Positions 15,123 to 23,468 of a DNA stretch of 36,757 nucleotides are shown one piece after another. Source of the stretch: JBCCFX01 sp039029515 (GTDB taxonomy: Bacteria; Planctomycetota; Phycisphaerae; Phycisphaerales; SM1A02); NCBI GenBank assembly GCA_039029515.1, contig JBCCFX010000006.1:1-36757 (forward strand), in the 5' to 3' direction. How positions within the stretch are numbered: the stretch's first letter is position 1; the number at the start of each line of letters is the position of its first letter. The position numbers were made by a program, and so were the translations under genes. The notes under the pieces were generated by a model, which was not told the DNA's origin, made no database searches, and saw nothing but the letters and a program-made list of their open reading frames with translations.

Positions 15123-16558
15123 GGATCGGTCATCGACGTCGGGTCAAGCAATTCATCAAGACGCTTCGGCGCGATGAGTTCGTGTTCGAGCACATACTCG
15201 CGTACGGTCTGTCCCGTCTTAAAGGCTTCCTTGGCCACTTTCGCGGCGGCGTCGTAGCCGATCTCCGGCGCAAGCGACGTGCACATCATCAACGACTTCT
15301 CCACCATGCCGGTGGCAATGTCCTTATTGACGTGCAGGCCATCGAGGCAGCGGTCGACGAGCATGTTCGACGAGTTGGCGAGCAGCATGACGGATTCGAC
15401 AAGGTTCTTCGCGATCATCGGCATGGCAAGGTTGAGCTGCAGCAGCGAACCGACACCACCGAGGCCGCCGGTCGAGATTGCGAGATCGTTGCCCATCACC
15501 TGACACGTCACCTGCATGATCGATTCGCTGATGACCGGATTCACCTTGCCCGGCATGATGGATGAGCCCGGCTGCGTCGCGGGCAATGACAGTTCAAACA
15601 GGCCGCAGCGTGGGCCGGATCCGAGCAGTCGAATGTCGTTGGCGATCTTTGACATGCTCACTGCGATCGTGCGCAATTCGCCGGATGCAGCAACAACGCA
15701 ATCTCGCGTCGATTGTGCCTCGAAGTGATTCGGCGCTTCTTTGAATCGAACCTTGGTTGCGGTGCTCAGTTTCTGCGCGACGAGCTTGCCGAACCGCGGA
15801 TGCGTATTGATGCCCGTCCCGACGGCCGTGCCGCCGAGCGGGAGATTCTCTGCCATCACCTTCATCGCGCGCTCCGCGCGCTCGACGGCGTATTCTGCTT
15901 GCGCGGCAAAGCCGGAGAACTCCTGGCCGAGGCGAATAGGGGTTGCGTCCATCAGGTGCGTGCGTCCGATCTTCACGATCTTGTCCCAGCGACGTGCTTT
16001 GGACTTGAGATCACGAGTCAGGCGCTTGAGTGCAGGTATCAACTGCTCGCGGATCGCGATACAGCCTGCAATCTGCATGGCGGTCGGAAACGTGTCGTTG
16101 GACGACTGGCCCATGTTGACGTGGTCGTTGGGATGAATCGGATCCTTCGCGCCGATCTTCTTGCCGGCCGAGCGGCATGCGAGGTTGGAGATGACCTCAT
16201 TGGTATTCATGTTGGTGCTGGTGCCCGAACCGGTCTGGAAGACGTCGATGGGAAAGTGCTCCATCATGTCTCGGGCGGTATCGGTGTCGAAGCCGTCGGC
16301 GAACGCCGCAATGATCTCATCGCTCGCGTTCCGAATCAGGCGCATCTCAGCCGCCTTCAATTTGCCGAGTTCCTGGTTGGCCTGCGCGCACGCTCGCTTG
16401 AGCAGCGCAAATGCGTGGATGACCTGCGGTGGCACCGGTTGGCCGGAGATGGGGAAGTTCAGCACGGCGCGCTGGGTTGTCGCGCCATACAGCGCATGTG
16501 CGGGCACGGTCATCTCGCCCATCGAGTCTCGTTCAATTCGCGTCTTGGTCTTCGCCAT
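15113..16558 (-). CDS. fumC: class II fumarate hydratase
   Basis: A 481-residue member of the fumarase/aspartase superfamily catalysing reversible hydration of fumarate to malate in the TCA cycle. Signature blocks are QTGSGTSTNMNTNEV (108-122), HPNDHVNMGQSSND (142-155), GRTHLMDATP with the catalytic His (198-207), and the flexible loop GSSIMPGKVNP (331-341) that carries the catalytic serine. QTGSGT and MPGKVNP favour fumarase over aspartase, which usually has QGGAGTS and MPAKVNP. The ribosome binding site AGGAAG lies about 9 nt upstream of the ATG. It stands alone between convergent and divergent neighbours. Confidence 0.92.
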   Translation of the reverse strand: MAKTKTRIERDSMGEMTVPAHALYGATTQRAVLNFPISGQPVPPQVIHAFALLKRACAQANQELGKLKAAEMRLIRNASDEIIAAFADGFDTDTARDMMEHFPIDVFQTGSGTSTNMNTNEVISNLACRSAGKKIGAKDPIHPNDHVNMGQSSNDTFPTAMQIAGCIAIREQLIPALKRLTRDLKSKARRWDKIVKIGRTHLMDATPIRLGQEFSGFAAQAEYAVERAERAMKVMAENLPLGGTAVGTGINTHPRFGKLVAQKLSTATKVRFKEAPNHFEAQSTRDCVVAASGELRTIAVSMSKIANDIRLLGSGPRCGLFELSLPATQPGSSIMPGKVNPVISESIMQVTCQVMGNDLAISTGGLGGVGSLLQLNLAMPMIAKNLVESVMLLANSSNMLVDRCLDGLHVNKDIATGMVEKSLMMCTSLAPEIGYDAAAKVAKEAFKTGQTVREYVLEHELIAPKRLDELLDPTSMTDPHA

Positions 16559-16632
16559 GGGTGCCGAGCTTCCTTGTATCGATCCATGTGTTCACGGAAT
16601 CGTGCAGCGTAGCGGACATGAACCGCAACGGT

Positions 16633-17355
16633 CTACTGCGTCAGGTCTGCGAGCAGGATGGGAACAGCCTCGCCTGCGGTGGCGCGAATTTCGATGTCCG
16701 CATCGCCAGTCGCGCCGCTGGCCTCCGGGTTGACGACCACGACTCGAGCACCGCCCTGACGCGCGACGTCAATAAGTCCTGCGGCCGGGTAGACGACCGC
16801 ACTGGTGCCGATGACCAGCAGGACATCACAGTGCTCAATGGTGCTCAGGGCGGCTTCCCAGGCGTCGGCAGGAAGCATCTCGCCAAACCACACCACGGCG
16901 GGACGCATCGGTGCGCCGCAGGTTGGGCACGGTCGTCGGTGGGGCGGATCGGCCATGTCGATGGTCTCGCGAAAACCGCACTCCGCGTGGCAGCGGTCGG
17001 CACCGATCGTGCCGTGCAGGTGAATGACGTCCGATGCGCCGGCGCGTTCGAGGAGGTCATCCACGTTCTGCGTGACGTGCGTGACGGCCGGGCAGTTCGC
17101 GAGCGCGCGATGGGCGTCGTTCGGCGAGGCGGCGGCGATATCACGTCGTCGATCGCCGTACCAGTTCAGCACGAGATCAGGATCGTCGGCAAAGCCTTCC
17201 GGCGATGCGAGTCGAGTCGGATCATATCTGGACCAGTGTGAATCCGGCGTGTCGCGAAACGTCGCGATGCCTGACTCCGCGCTCAGGCCGGCGCCCGAGA
17301 ACGACGTGATGCGGGTCGCGTTGGTCAGCACAGCGCGTGCGTCGTCGAGGCTCAT
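16633..17355 (-). CDS. Sir2-family NAD-dependent protein deacylase
   Basis: A 240-residue sirtuin. NAD-binding GAGLSAESGIATFRD lies at 21-35, QNVDD at 96-100, and the catalytic histidine is H114 in HLHG. A zinc site is formed by C122 and C126, then C143 and C146, followed by RPAVVWFGEMLP. It removes acetyl or longer acyl groups from lysines using NAD+ in the cytoplasm. The ATG overlaps the stop of the HEAT-repeat gene by 4 bp, so the two are co-transcribed, although one product appears secreted and the other cytoplasmic. Length is typical for bacterial CobB-type enzymes, which often regulate acyl-CoA synthetases. Confidence 0.92.
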   Translation of the reverse strand: MSLDDARAVLTNATRITSFSGAGLSAESGIATFRDTPDSHWSRYDPTRLASPEGFADDPDLVLNWYGDRRRDIAAASPNDAHRALANCPAVTHVTQNVDDLLERAGASDVIHLHGTIGADRCHAECGFRETIDMADPPHRRPCPTCGAPMRPAVVWFGEMLPADAWEAALSTIEHCDVLLVIGTSAVVYPAAGLIDVARQGGARVVVVNPEASGATGDADIEIRATAGEAVPILLADLTQ

Positions 17356-19514
17356 CCGTCCGGTGGTTCTTCGTCTTCAGGGGCCACAGACAATTCGGTG
17401 GCCGGCGGCATGGGCAGCCGTGAGATTGCGGCGTTGTAATCAACAAGATCCTGATCGGCGAGTTGTTCGCCAAAGCGGCGTGAGATCTCATCGCCCAACG
17501 CGCGGGCATCATCGACGTGACGATCGACGAGCGTGGTCAGCTCGCGGATCCAAGCCGACGGAATATCGTTCAGTTCGGCTGCTTCATCGAACCGTGCGGT
17601 CATGATCGCGGTCCGGAAGCGCAGTTCGACAAACCGGACGCCAGCGGCGCCATTCAATTCGGTGAGCATCTGCCAGGCGTCGCCGGCGTTGCCCGCATCA
17701 AGCTGCAGCACGATCGTGCGGTAACTTGCTTCGAGCCGGTCATCGGCGCTGACGCCTTCTTCATTTGAGAGCAATGTGCGACTGAGCAGGTCAATGCGAA
17801 CCGTCGCGGGAACAGAAGCGAACGATCGAAGGACATCGTCAAAGGAGAGCGCTTCCGCCGGTGTAACTGCGCGGAGCAGTCGAGTCAGTCCCTGCTGCCA
17901 CACCTCGCGCTGATCCTCCGGCGGCGTCAATTCAAGCAGTGTTTCAAGATTGGCGATTGTCCCTTCGTCCGTCGCAATGACACGGACCGCGTAGGGATAC
18001 AACGTCGGCACTTCTGCGCGGTCGAGCAATGGGCGGCGAAGTCCGCGCCGGGCGAATCCGTCGGCGACAGCCTCTCGCACCGCATCATCTTCTTCATCCA
18101 ACGCTGGTTCGAGCTCATCGATATTCACATCGTCACCGATCCACGCGAGCAGCAACGCATACGCTGGCGCGCGGGTGGATTCATACAACGGCGACAGCGC
18201 GCCGAGCGTTGAAAGGGTCTGCGTGTCGGTCGGTGTGTAGTCTTCGAGAATCGCAGCGATCGCCGATGCGGACAGCAGGCTGACGTCAGGATCCTGAAGC
18301 AGGCGAACAAGTTCATCGTACGCCTGCGGCGACTCGTGTCGGGCGAGCGTACGCAACGCATCGGCCAACACAGTGGTCTCGGTCTCTGTCGGCAGAATTG
18401 CGGCGATCAGGGCGCCGGTATCCGGATGTCCGAGTTCGTCCAGCAAGGCAATCACGCGGCGACGGACGACCGGCGAGGGATCACCAAGACGCTTCGTCAA
18501 TCGATCCTGAAGATCTTCGGGAATCGTGATGCTGTCGCGCAGCAACCTGCCCACGCGTTCGAGCGCGAACATGCGTTCCGGTTCGTGCTCGCTTTCGAGC
18601 AGGACCGGCAGACGTTCGAGTTGTGTTTCGATGTTCAGCAGTGGGAACAGTTCGTTGAGCGATTCCAACTGGCGCGATACCGCACGACTCGTCTTGGTTT
18701 GTTCCGCGCGCAGCCGGCGATCGAGTTCCGCCACGCGACCCGTGAGCGATTCGACGAGAATTTCGTGCCACGCATCCGGCGGAAGGTCACGAGCATCGCT
18801 CCACCAGTTTCGCCATCGGAGCGGACGACGTCCGAACGGTCGGCCGGTGAGCTTTGAGAGCGCATCGCAGACTGCGTCCGTGATCACGCCGTGTTCGCGA
18901 CGCGTCGGGTCGAGCAGTTCCATGAGACGGGCGGCGGAGGACTGCCGATGAATCGAGCCGAGCGCTTCGATGGCGTTGAGTCGGACCTGTTCGTCCAATT
19001 CGGGATCCATCGCGATCGGTGCGAGGGCGAAGGTGGCCGAATCGCCATACCGCGCGAGCACGAGGCACAACGGTTCGCGAATGTCGTCCGATGCCGTCGG
19101 CAGGGCGGCGACGAGGCCGTCAAGGTGTGCATTCGGGAGCGGTTCGAACGCGGAGATCGCTTCGATGACCGCAAGCATCTGGTCCGTTTCGCCGCTGGCG
19201 ATCGCTTCCTGCACGGTCGCGACCGCGGCGTCATCGCCAATGCCGAGCAGTTCGACGGCGGCGTCTCGTCGCGTGGCGAGCGGCGTCGTCTCCGAAGGCG
19301 ACAGCAGTAGTTCGCGGAAGATCCGGTGTCGGCGTGCCTGTTCGTCCTGATCCGCCTGGATCGGGGCTGCGGAGGCGGCGGGAGCGATGATCGCCAGATG
19401 TGCGGGCATGCTGACCAATGGAGACGCGGCGGTGGATTCGAGCCCAAGAGCCCACCCCGCCACGACACAGGGAACAAGACATGACCGCCGAATTGCCGGC
19501 AAAGCATCCTCCAC
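17352..19514 (-). CDS. exported HEAT-repeat protein of unknown function
   Basis: About 720 residues from a GTG at 19514, or 685 from an ATG at 19409. The GTG version begins with a basic stretch (IRRSC) and a hydrophobic segment, like a signal peptide; the ATG version starts with a shorter Ala-rich hydrophobic segment ending AASAAP, also export-like. The frame stays open to 19829 but that part looks non-coding. The body is almost entirely helical with HEAT-like units, for example around RRDAAVELLGIGDDAAVATV and PSPVVRRRVIALLDELGHPD. No catalytic motif is seen, so it is probably a periplasmic scaffold. The C-terminus is acidic and Pro-rich. It overlaps sir2 by 4 bp and is divergent from the TPR gene. 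Confidence 0.75.
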   Translation of the reverse strand: MEDALPAIRRSCLVPCVVAGWALGLESTAASPLVSMPAHLAIIAPAASAAPIQADQDEQARRHRIFRELLLSPSETTPLATRRDAAVELLGIGDDAAVATVQEAIASGETDQMLAVIEAISAFEPLPNAHLDGLVAALPTASDDIREPLCLVLARYGDSATFALAPIAMDPELDEQVRLNAIEALGSIHRQSSAARLMELLDPTRREHGVITDAVCDALSKLTGRPFGRRPLRWRNWWSDARDLPPDAWHEILVESLTGRVAELDRRLRAEQTKTSRAVSRQLESLNELFPLLNIETQLERLPVLLESEHEPERMFALERVGRLLRDSITIPEDLQDRLTKRLGDPSPVVRRRVIALLDELGHPDTGALIAAILPTETETTVLADALRTLARHESPQAYDELVRLLQDPDVSLLSASAIAAILEDYTPTDTQTLSTLGALSPLYESTRAPAYALLLAWIGDDVNIDELEPALDEEDDAVREAVADGFARRGLRRPLLDRAEVPTLYPYAVRVIATDEGTIANLETLLELTPPEDQREVWQQGLTRLLRAVTPAEALSFDDVLRSFASVPATVRIDLLSRTLLSNEEGVSADDRLEASYRTIVLQLDAGNAGDAWQMLTELNGAAGVRFVELRFRTAIMTARFDEAAELNDIPSAWIRELTTLVDRHVDDARALGDEISRRFGEQLADQDLVDYNAAISRLPMPPATELSVAPEDEEPPDG

Positions 19515-19560
19515 ACGGTTGATGATGACTATGAGATCGACCGGGCACCGCTGTGACTGT

Positions 19561-19569
19561 GTATTATAC
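19561..19569 (-). promoter_or_regulatory. -10 box of the HEAT-repeat gene
   Basis: GTATAATAC on the minus strand contains a perfect TATAAT (19567 to 19562), 47 nt upstream of the GTG at 19514, which supports a start in that area. The sequence is nearly palindromic (GTATTATAC on the plus strand) and could also serve the divergent TPR gene. No -35 match is seen for either direction. Confidence 0.45.
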
Positions 19570-19692
19570 CGCGGTCGGAGATCGAAATTTCTGGAGCGAT
19601 AACCGGAACAGACCGATGACGCCGCGCAAGGCGTTGGTCCGTGACGGTCGAACTCGGAGGCGCGGCCTGAGCCGCAGGACTGGGCTCCATTT

Positions 19693-21072
19693 ATGAGTGA
19701 CTGGTTTGACGCAGAAGCGCATGCCGATCGAGCCCTTGAGATGTTCGAGCGGGGTCGCCTTGCCGAAGCGGAATCCGAGCTTCGCAAAGCACTTGCCCTG
19801 AATCCCGACCACCCGGAATGGCAATTCAACCTCGGCCTGACGCTCGAGGCGTCGGGGCGGGATATCGATGCGCTGGACAGTTACCGACGCGCCGCCGAGC
19901 TCATGCCCACCGAGGCGGAGCCTCGGGTTGCCGCGGGCGCGGTCTGCAACCGGCTTCAGCGATTCAGCGACGCCATCGAGTACCTCGAAGCCGCGAATTC
20001 GATCGAGCCGCGTCACGAAGCGGCATACGCCCACCGGATTGAGAGCCACTTCCGCATGGGCGATCACGATGGTGCGGAAACGACGTTCTACCTGTCACAA
20101 CAGGCTCTGGATGAACCTTCGCCGCCGTGCCTCGCCATCATGGCCGAGAGCCTGATCGAACGACGCGAATTTGATCGCGCAGGATGGTGTCTTCGCGAAG
20201 CGATTCGCCTTGACCCGACGATGCCACGCATTCGCGCACGGCTTGCGGCGGTCTGCGCTGCGACGAACATGCCACAGCGCGCACTGCAGCTCTACCTGCG
20301 TGACCTGCGCGATGATCCGGGCAACATCGAGACGTTGCTGGATTACGGCGAGTTGCTGATCGGTCTCGGTCGTCACGTCGAAGCGGGAGAGAAGTTCCGT
20401 CGGGTACTTGAACTGGAACCCGCGAACATCGATGCGCATCATCGGCTCGGTCAGATTGCGATGGCTGCGGGCCGGCATGAAGCGGCGCACATGGAATTCG
20501 AGCTGGTGTATAAGCTCGATTCGGACTATCCGCAGATTCGCATGGCCATCGCGGAGACGCTGATTCGTCGTGAACGCACGGCCGAAGCACAGACGTTCCT
20601 GCGCCATCAACTCGACCTGTATCACGGCGAAGAACAGGACAGTCGTGCAACGTTCGATCTCGTTCGGTTCGGCCGCCTGCTGCTGCAGTCGGGGATGCCG
20701 CGCGATGCAGCGCAGATCCTTGAGGATGGCCTTCGACGCGATGGTGAGTCCCCGGAATTGCTCCGACAACTGGCGTTGGCGCGATTTGATTCCGGCGACC
20801 GCGATGGCGGCGTGATCGCAAGTCGACGCGTTATTCGTCTTGATCCGGCTTGCATTCCATCGATGCACAACCTGGCCATGGCGGCACTGGATGAAGGTCG
20901 ATTACGAACCGCATCCGGGTGGATCAGCCGCGGCTTGCGGATCGATCGACATGACGAAGGTCTGCGTCGACTTCGTGTGCGTCTGTGGCTTGCCGCCGTG
21001 GTCTACGTCGGCCGTCGTTTCACCCGCAAGGTGAAGGCGGGATCACAGCGCGCACAAAACACGCCGGCCTGA
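19693..21072 (+). CDS. TPR-repeat protein
   Basis: A 459-residue soluble protein made of tetratricopeptide repeats. Clear units include AEMFERGRLAEAESELRKAL-like residues near 16-35 followed by NPDHPEWQFNLGLTLEASGR, later ERREFDRAGWCLREAIRLDP, GRHVEAGEKFRRVLELEP and GRHEAAHMEFELVYKLD. At least ten units fill most of the chain, with a basic C-terminus and no signal peptide. TPR arrays mediate protein contacts; the partner is unknown. The stop codon falls inside the loop of the hairpin at 21060-21082. It is divergent from the HEAT-repeat gene, with a 178-bp gap between the starts. Confidence 0.85.
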   Translation: MSDWFDAEAHADRALEMFERGRLAEAESELRKALALNPDHPEWQFNLGLTLEASGRDIDALDSYRRAAELMPTEAEPRVAAGAVCNRLQRFSDAIEYLEAANSIEPRHEAAYAHRIESHFRMGDHDGAETTFYLSQQALDEPSPPCLAIMAESLIERREFDRAGWCLREAIRLDPTMPRIRARLAAVCAATNMPQRALQLYLRDLRDDPGNIETLLDYGELLIGLGRHVEAGEKFRRVLELEPANIDAHHRLGQIAMAAGRHEAAHMEFELVYKLDSDYPQIRMAIAETLIRRERTAEAQTFLRHQLDLYHGEEQDSRATFDLVRFGRLLLQSGMPRDAAQILEDGLRRDGESPELLRQLALARFDSGDRDGGVIASRRVIRLDPACIPSMHNLAMAALDEGRLRTASGWISRGLRIDRHDEGLRRLRVRLWLAAVVYVGRRFTRKVKAGSQRAQNTPA

Positions 21073-21082
21073 AGCCGGCGTG
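21054..21082 (-). terminator. hairpin terminator of rpsR
   Basis: CACGCCGGC (21060-21068), loop CTGAA, GCCGGCGTG (21074-21082): a perfect 9-bp GC-rich stem. Read on the minus strand it is followed at once by TTTTGTG, so it works as an intrinsic terminator about 60 nt after the rpsR stop. The loop holds the TGA stop of the plus-strand TPR gene; in that direction no T-tract follows. Confidence 0.7.
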
Positions 21083-21142
21083 CACGATAAACATTGCTGC
21101 AATGATTCAAGCTGCGTTGGCTTGGCGCCGTCGAAGCGTCGC

Positions 21143-21388
21143 TCAAAGCGTCGCGCTGGTGTACGGCAGCAGGGCCATATAGCGAGCACGCTTGATGGCC
21201 TGCGCGACCATACGCTGCTGACGCGCGGTCGTCCCGAGGCGCTTTCGTGAGTAGACCTTGCCGTTCGGCGTCATCAGTCGACGAAGATCGTCGGTCGACT
21301 TGTAATCGATGTACGGGCGATCATTGACGCCCTTCTTGATGTAGCCCTGCTTGTTGGGGCCGCCGAAACCAGATGAATTGCCGCGCAT
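21143..21388 (-). CDS. rpsR: 30S ribosomal protein bS18
   Basis: An 81-residue S18. The core IDYKSTDDLRRLMTPNGKV, then the basic SRKRLGTTARQQRMVAQAI and RARYMALLPY are diagnostic. S18 binds S6 in the platform of the small subunit. In most bacteria rpsR lies between rpsF and rplI; here neither rpsF, ssb nor rplI is adjacent, so the gene stands alone. A ribosome binding site GGAGAG precedes the ATG by about 8 nt, and a hairpin terminator follows. Its N-terminal 20 residues are Gly/Asn-rich, as often seen in extended forms. Confidence 0.96.
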   Translation of the reverse strand: MRGNSSGFGGPNKQGYIKKGVNDRPYIDYKSTDDLRRLMTPNGKVYSRKRLGTTARQQRMVAQAIKRARYMALLPYTSATL

Positions 21389-21473
21389 GGGGTGACTCTC
21401 CGTCAGTCGTGGATACTCAGAGCGAGCAGCCCCGCCGAGACGGTCGGCGAGGCGACGAATCGCAGAGGGTAGC

Positions 21474-21505
21474 CGACAGGCAGAGCCGTTGCAAGATGCC
21501 TGTCG
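21474..21505. repeat. 9-bp inverted repeat between rpsR and the histidine kinase gene
   Basis: CGACAGGCA (21474-21482) and TGCCTGTCG (21497-21505) are perfect inverted copies with a 14-nt spacer. The element lies in the 184-bp divergent gap, about 90 bp from rpsR and 70 bp from the kinase start, a suitable place for an operator. A second, shorter inverted repeat CGCCGA/TCGGCG lies at 21433-21449. Confidence 0.5.
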
Positions 21506-21533
21506 CTGGAGCCGATTCTGGTTCCGCCACGAC

Positions 21534-21539
21534 TATCAT
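21534..21539 (+). promoter_or_regulatory. possible -10 box of the histidine kinase gene
   Basis: TATCAT, 33 nt before the ATG at 21573. It would place the transcription start near 21546, inside the hairpin at 21541-21559. No clear -35 is seen. Confidence 0.35.
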
Positions 21540-21540
21540 G

Positions 21541-21559
21541 CTCCGGAACCCTTCCGGAG
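21541..21559 (+). repeat. 8-bp perfect hairpin ahead of the histidine kinase gene
   Basis: CTCCGGAA, loop CCC, TTCCGGAG: a perfect 8-bp stem ending 13 nt before the ATG. Its right arm holds the only GGAG near the start, so if fully transcribed it could hide a weak ribosome binding site. Confidence 0.5.
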
Positions 21560-21572
21560 ACGACCCACGACC

Positions 21573-23468
21573 ATGGCCACGATGCCAGGACATCCACCGC
21601 ATGACGCCGAGGTACCGCCCGGTGAAGGGATCCCGGCTGCGCCACGATCACGAGAATCGCTCGAACAGCGGATTCGTGAGCTTGAGGCCGCTCTCGCCCA
21701 GCGTCCTGACCGGCCAGAGCACGCATCGGGCCTTCCCGCATCGTTGCGGATTGCCCCGGACGGCAAGATTACGCACGCCAATGAGTTCGCGCTGTACATG
21801 CTTCGGCTCGACCGATCTCACCTCGGACAGATCACCGTTGAAGACCTTGGCGAGACGCCACGCCATAGCGAGGTTCTCGGGCGTCTCCTGCTCGAACCCA
21901 AGTTGACACGTCCGGTCTCGATTCGGCTCAAACGGATGAACGGTGAGGGGTTTGATGCCACAGTCAGCGTGACGCGCGTTGTGACGCAAGTGGGGCACGC
22001 ACAAGGCTGGTCCGTGACGATTCGCGACCGAGCGCCGGGCGACTCGATGTTCCGATTATTGCTGAACAGCACGCGGCGCTACGACCAGCTGTACCGCCAT
22101 ACGTCCGACGGCATCGTCCTCGTGGATTCACGCGGCGTGATTCTGGATCTCAATCCGCAGGCTCAGGAGATGTGGCGATTCACGAACGATTCGTTTCAGG
22201 AGTGCACGTTTCACGCCCTCGTCGCAGCCGACGAATATGAAGCGTCGGTGCGCGCTTTCGAAACCGTGATGCGCGATTCGCGCGGCGAATTTGAAATGAA
22301 AATGGTGCGGCGTGACAACACAGAGTTCATCGCCGAAGTGTCTGCCAGCATCTGTACGGTCAACGGCGAGACTGTCGTGCAGGCGCTTGTGCGCGATGTC
22401 TCGCGACGTCACAGCGCCGAGCAGGCACTCGAAATGAGCGAATCTCGGTTCCATTCACTGGCCGAGAACATTGACCATGTGTTCTGGATCAGCGAACTTG
22501 GCACGAACCGGTTGTTGTATCTGAACCCTGCATATGAACGCGTCTGGGGCCGGACCGTCGCGGAAGCGATCAAGCCGTCGAGTCGCATGTTCAATCATGT
22601 TCACCCGGAGGACCGTCAGCGCATACTGAACATGGTCGGGGCGCATCGTGGCACAGAGTCACTGCGTCTGAGTTATCGCATTATGCGGCCGGATGGCCAG
22701 GTTCGATGGATCCGCGATACGGTCGTCGTGCTCCGCGATCGTGATGATGTGCCATATCGACTCGCCGGCATCGCCGAGGATGTGACCGAGCAGCGATCGG
22801 CTGATCTGGAGCTGCGCGAGCGGTCTGAGTTGATTCAGACGCTGTTCACGGAACTCGATCATCGCGTGCGAAACACATTGATGTCATTGCTCACGCTGAT
22901 CGACATGACGCGGGCATCGCACGGCTCCGTCGATGCGTATGCGGACGCGATTCGTGCTCGGGTTGCTGCCGCGACCCGCGTTCACGCCATGCTGTCGGAG
23001 TCGCAGTGGCGTCCGGTACCGATGTCCAGATTGCTGGAAACGATGTGCCCGCCCGGGACGCCCGGTCGGTGTACGTTCGCCGGGTCGCCGGCTGCGATTC
23101 CACCGCTCCAACTCAATGCCATGGGGATGATGCTGCACGAATTGTTCACGAACAGCTTGAAGCATGGTGCGTTGTCGGTCGACACGGGCGTGGTCACGGT
23201 CGCGTGGCACGTCGCGCCGCGCGACGATGGCACAACATGGTTGCTCATTAATTGGCAGGAGCGAGGCGGTCCAGCGATCGAGTCCGAGCCGACGCGCGGG
23301 ACGGGCAGCGAACTCCTCGAGGGTCTCGTGACGTTTGATCTGCGCGGTGAACTTTCGCTCACCTATCCACAGGACGGCGCGCTGCACGATCTCAAGGTCT
23401 CGCTGCTGACGACTTCTGACGCGAACCTGCAAGCGGCCAACCGGGTCGTGCCGATGGAGACCTTGTGA
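21573..23468 (+). CDS. multi-PAS sensor histidine kinase of the HWE / HisKA_2 type
   Basis: A 631-residue soluble kinase with no transmembrane segment. Three PAS domains are seen: about 52-150 (RIAPDGKITHANEFALYML), 165-280 (HTSDGIVLVDSRGVILDLN, ending VVQALVRDVSRRH) and 290-408 (ending RLAGIAEDVTEQR). The dimerisation helix carries the phosphoacceptor H430 in TELDHRVRNTLMSLL, typical of the HWE/HisKA_2 class. The ATPase has the N-box LHELFTNSLKHGAL and the G-box GTGSELLEG. No response regulator gene adjoins it, so its partner is elsewhere. The in-frame ATG at 21489 gives 28 more residues of low similarity; 21573 is preferred. Its stop overlaps the start of the next gene (TGATG). Confidence 0.87.
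   Translation: MATMPGHPPHDAEVPPGEGIPAAPRSRESLEQRIRELEAALAQRPDRPEHASGLPASLRIAPDGKITHANEFALYMLRLDRSHLGQITVEDLGETPRHSEVLGRLLLEPKLTRPVSIRLKRMNGEGFDATVSVTRVVTQVGHAQGWSVTIRDRAPGDSMFRLLLNSTRRYDQLYRHTSDGIVLVDSRGVILDLNPQAQEMWRFTNDSFQECTFHALVAADEYEASVRAFETVMRDSRGEFEMKMVRRDNTEFIAEVSASICTVNGETVVQALVRDVSRRHSAEQALEMSESRFHSLAENIDHVFWISELGTNRLLYLNPAYERVWGRTVAEAIKPSSRMFNHVHPEDRQRILNMVGAHRGTESLRLSYRIMRPDGQVRWIRDTVVVLRDRDDVPYRLAGIAEDVTEQRSADLELRERSELIQTLFTELDHRVRNTLMSLLTLIDMTRASHGSVDAYADAIRARVAAATRVHAMLSESQWRPVPMSRLLETMCPPGTPGRCTFAGSPAAIPPLQLNAMGMMLHELFTNSLKHGALSVDTGVVTVAWHVAPRDDGTTWLLINWQERGGPAIESEPTRGTGSELLEGLVTFDLRGELSLTYPQDGALHDLKVSLLTTSDANLQAANRVVPMETL

Noticed and set aside
15713..16612. Plus-strand open frame (299 codons) opposite fumC
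   Set aside because: Shadow of the fumarase gene; no motif.
19515..19829. N-terminal extension of the HEAT-repeat protein up to 19829
   Set aside because: The extension has shadow-like composition, overlaps the TPR gene start, and lies upstream of the TATAAT box at 19562-19567.
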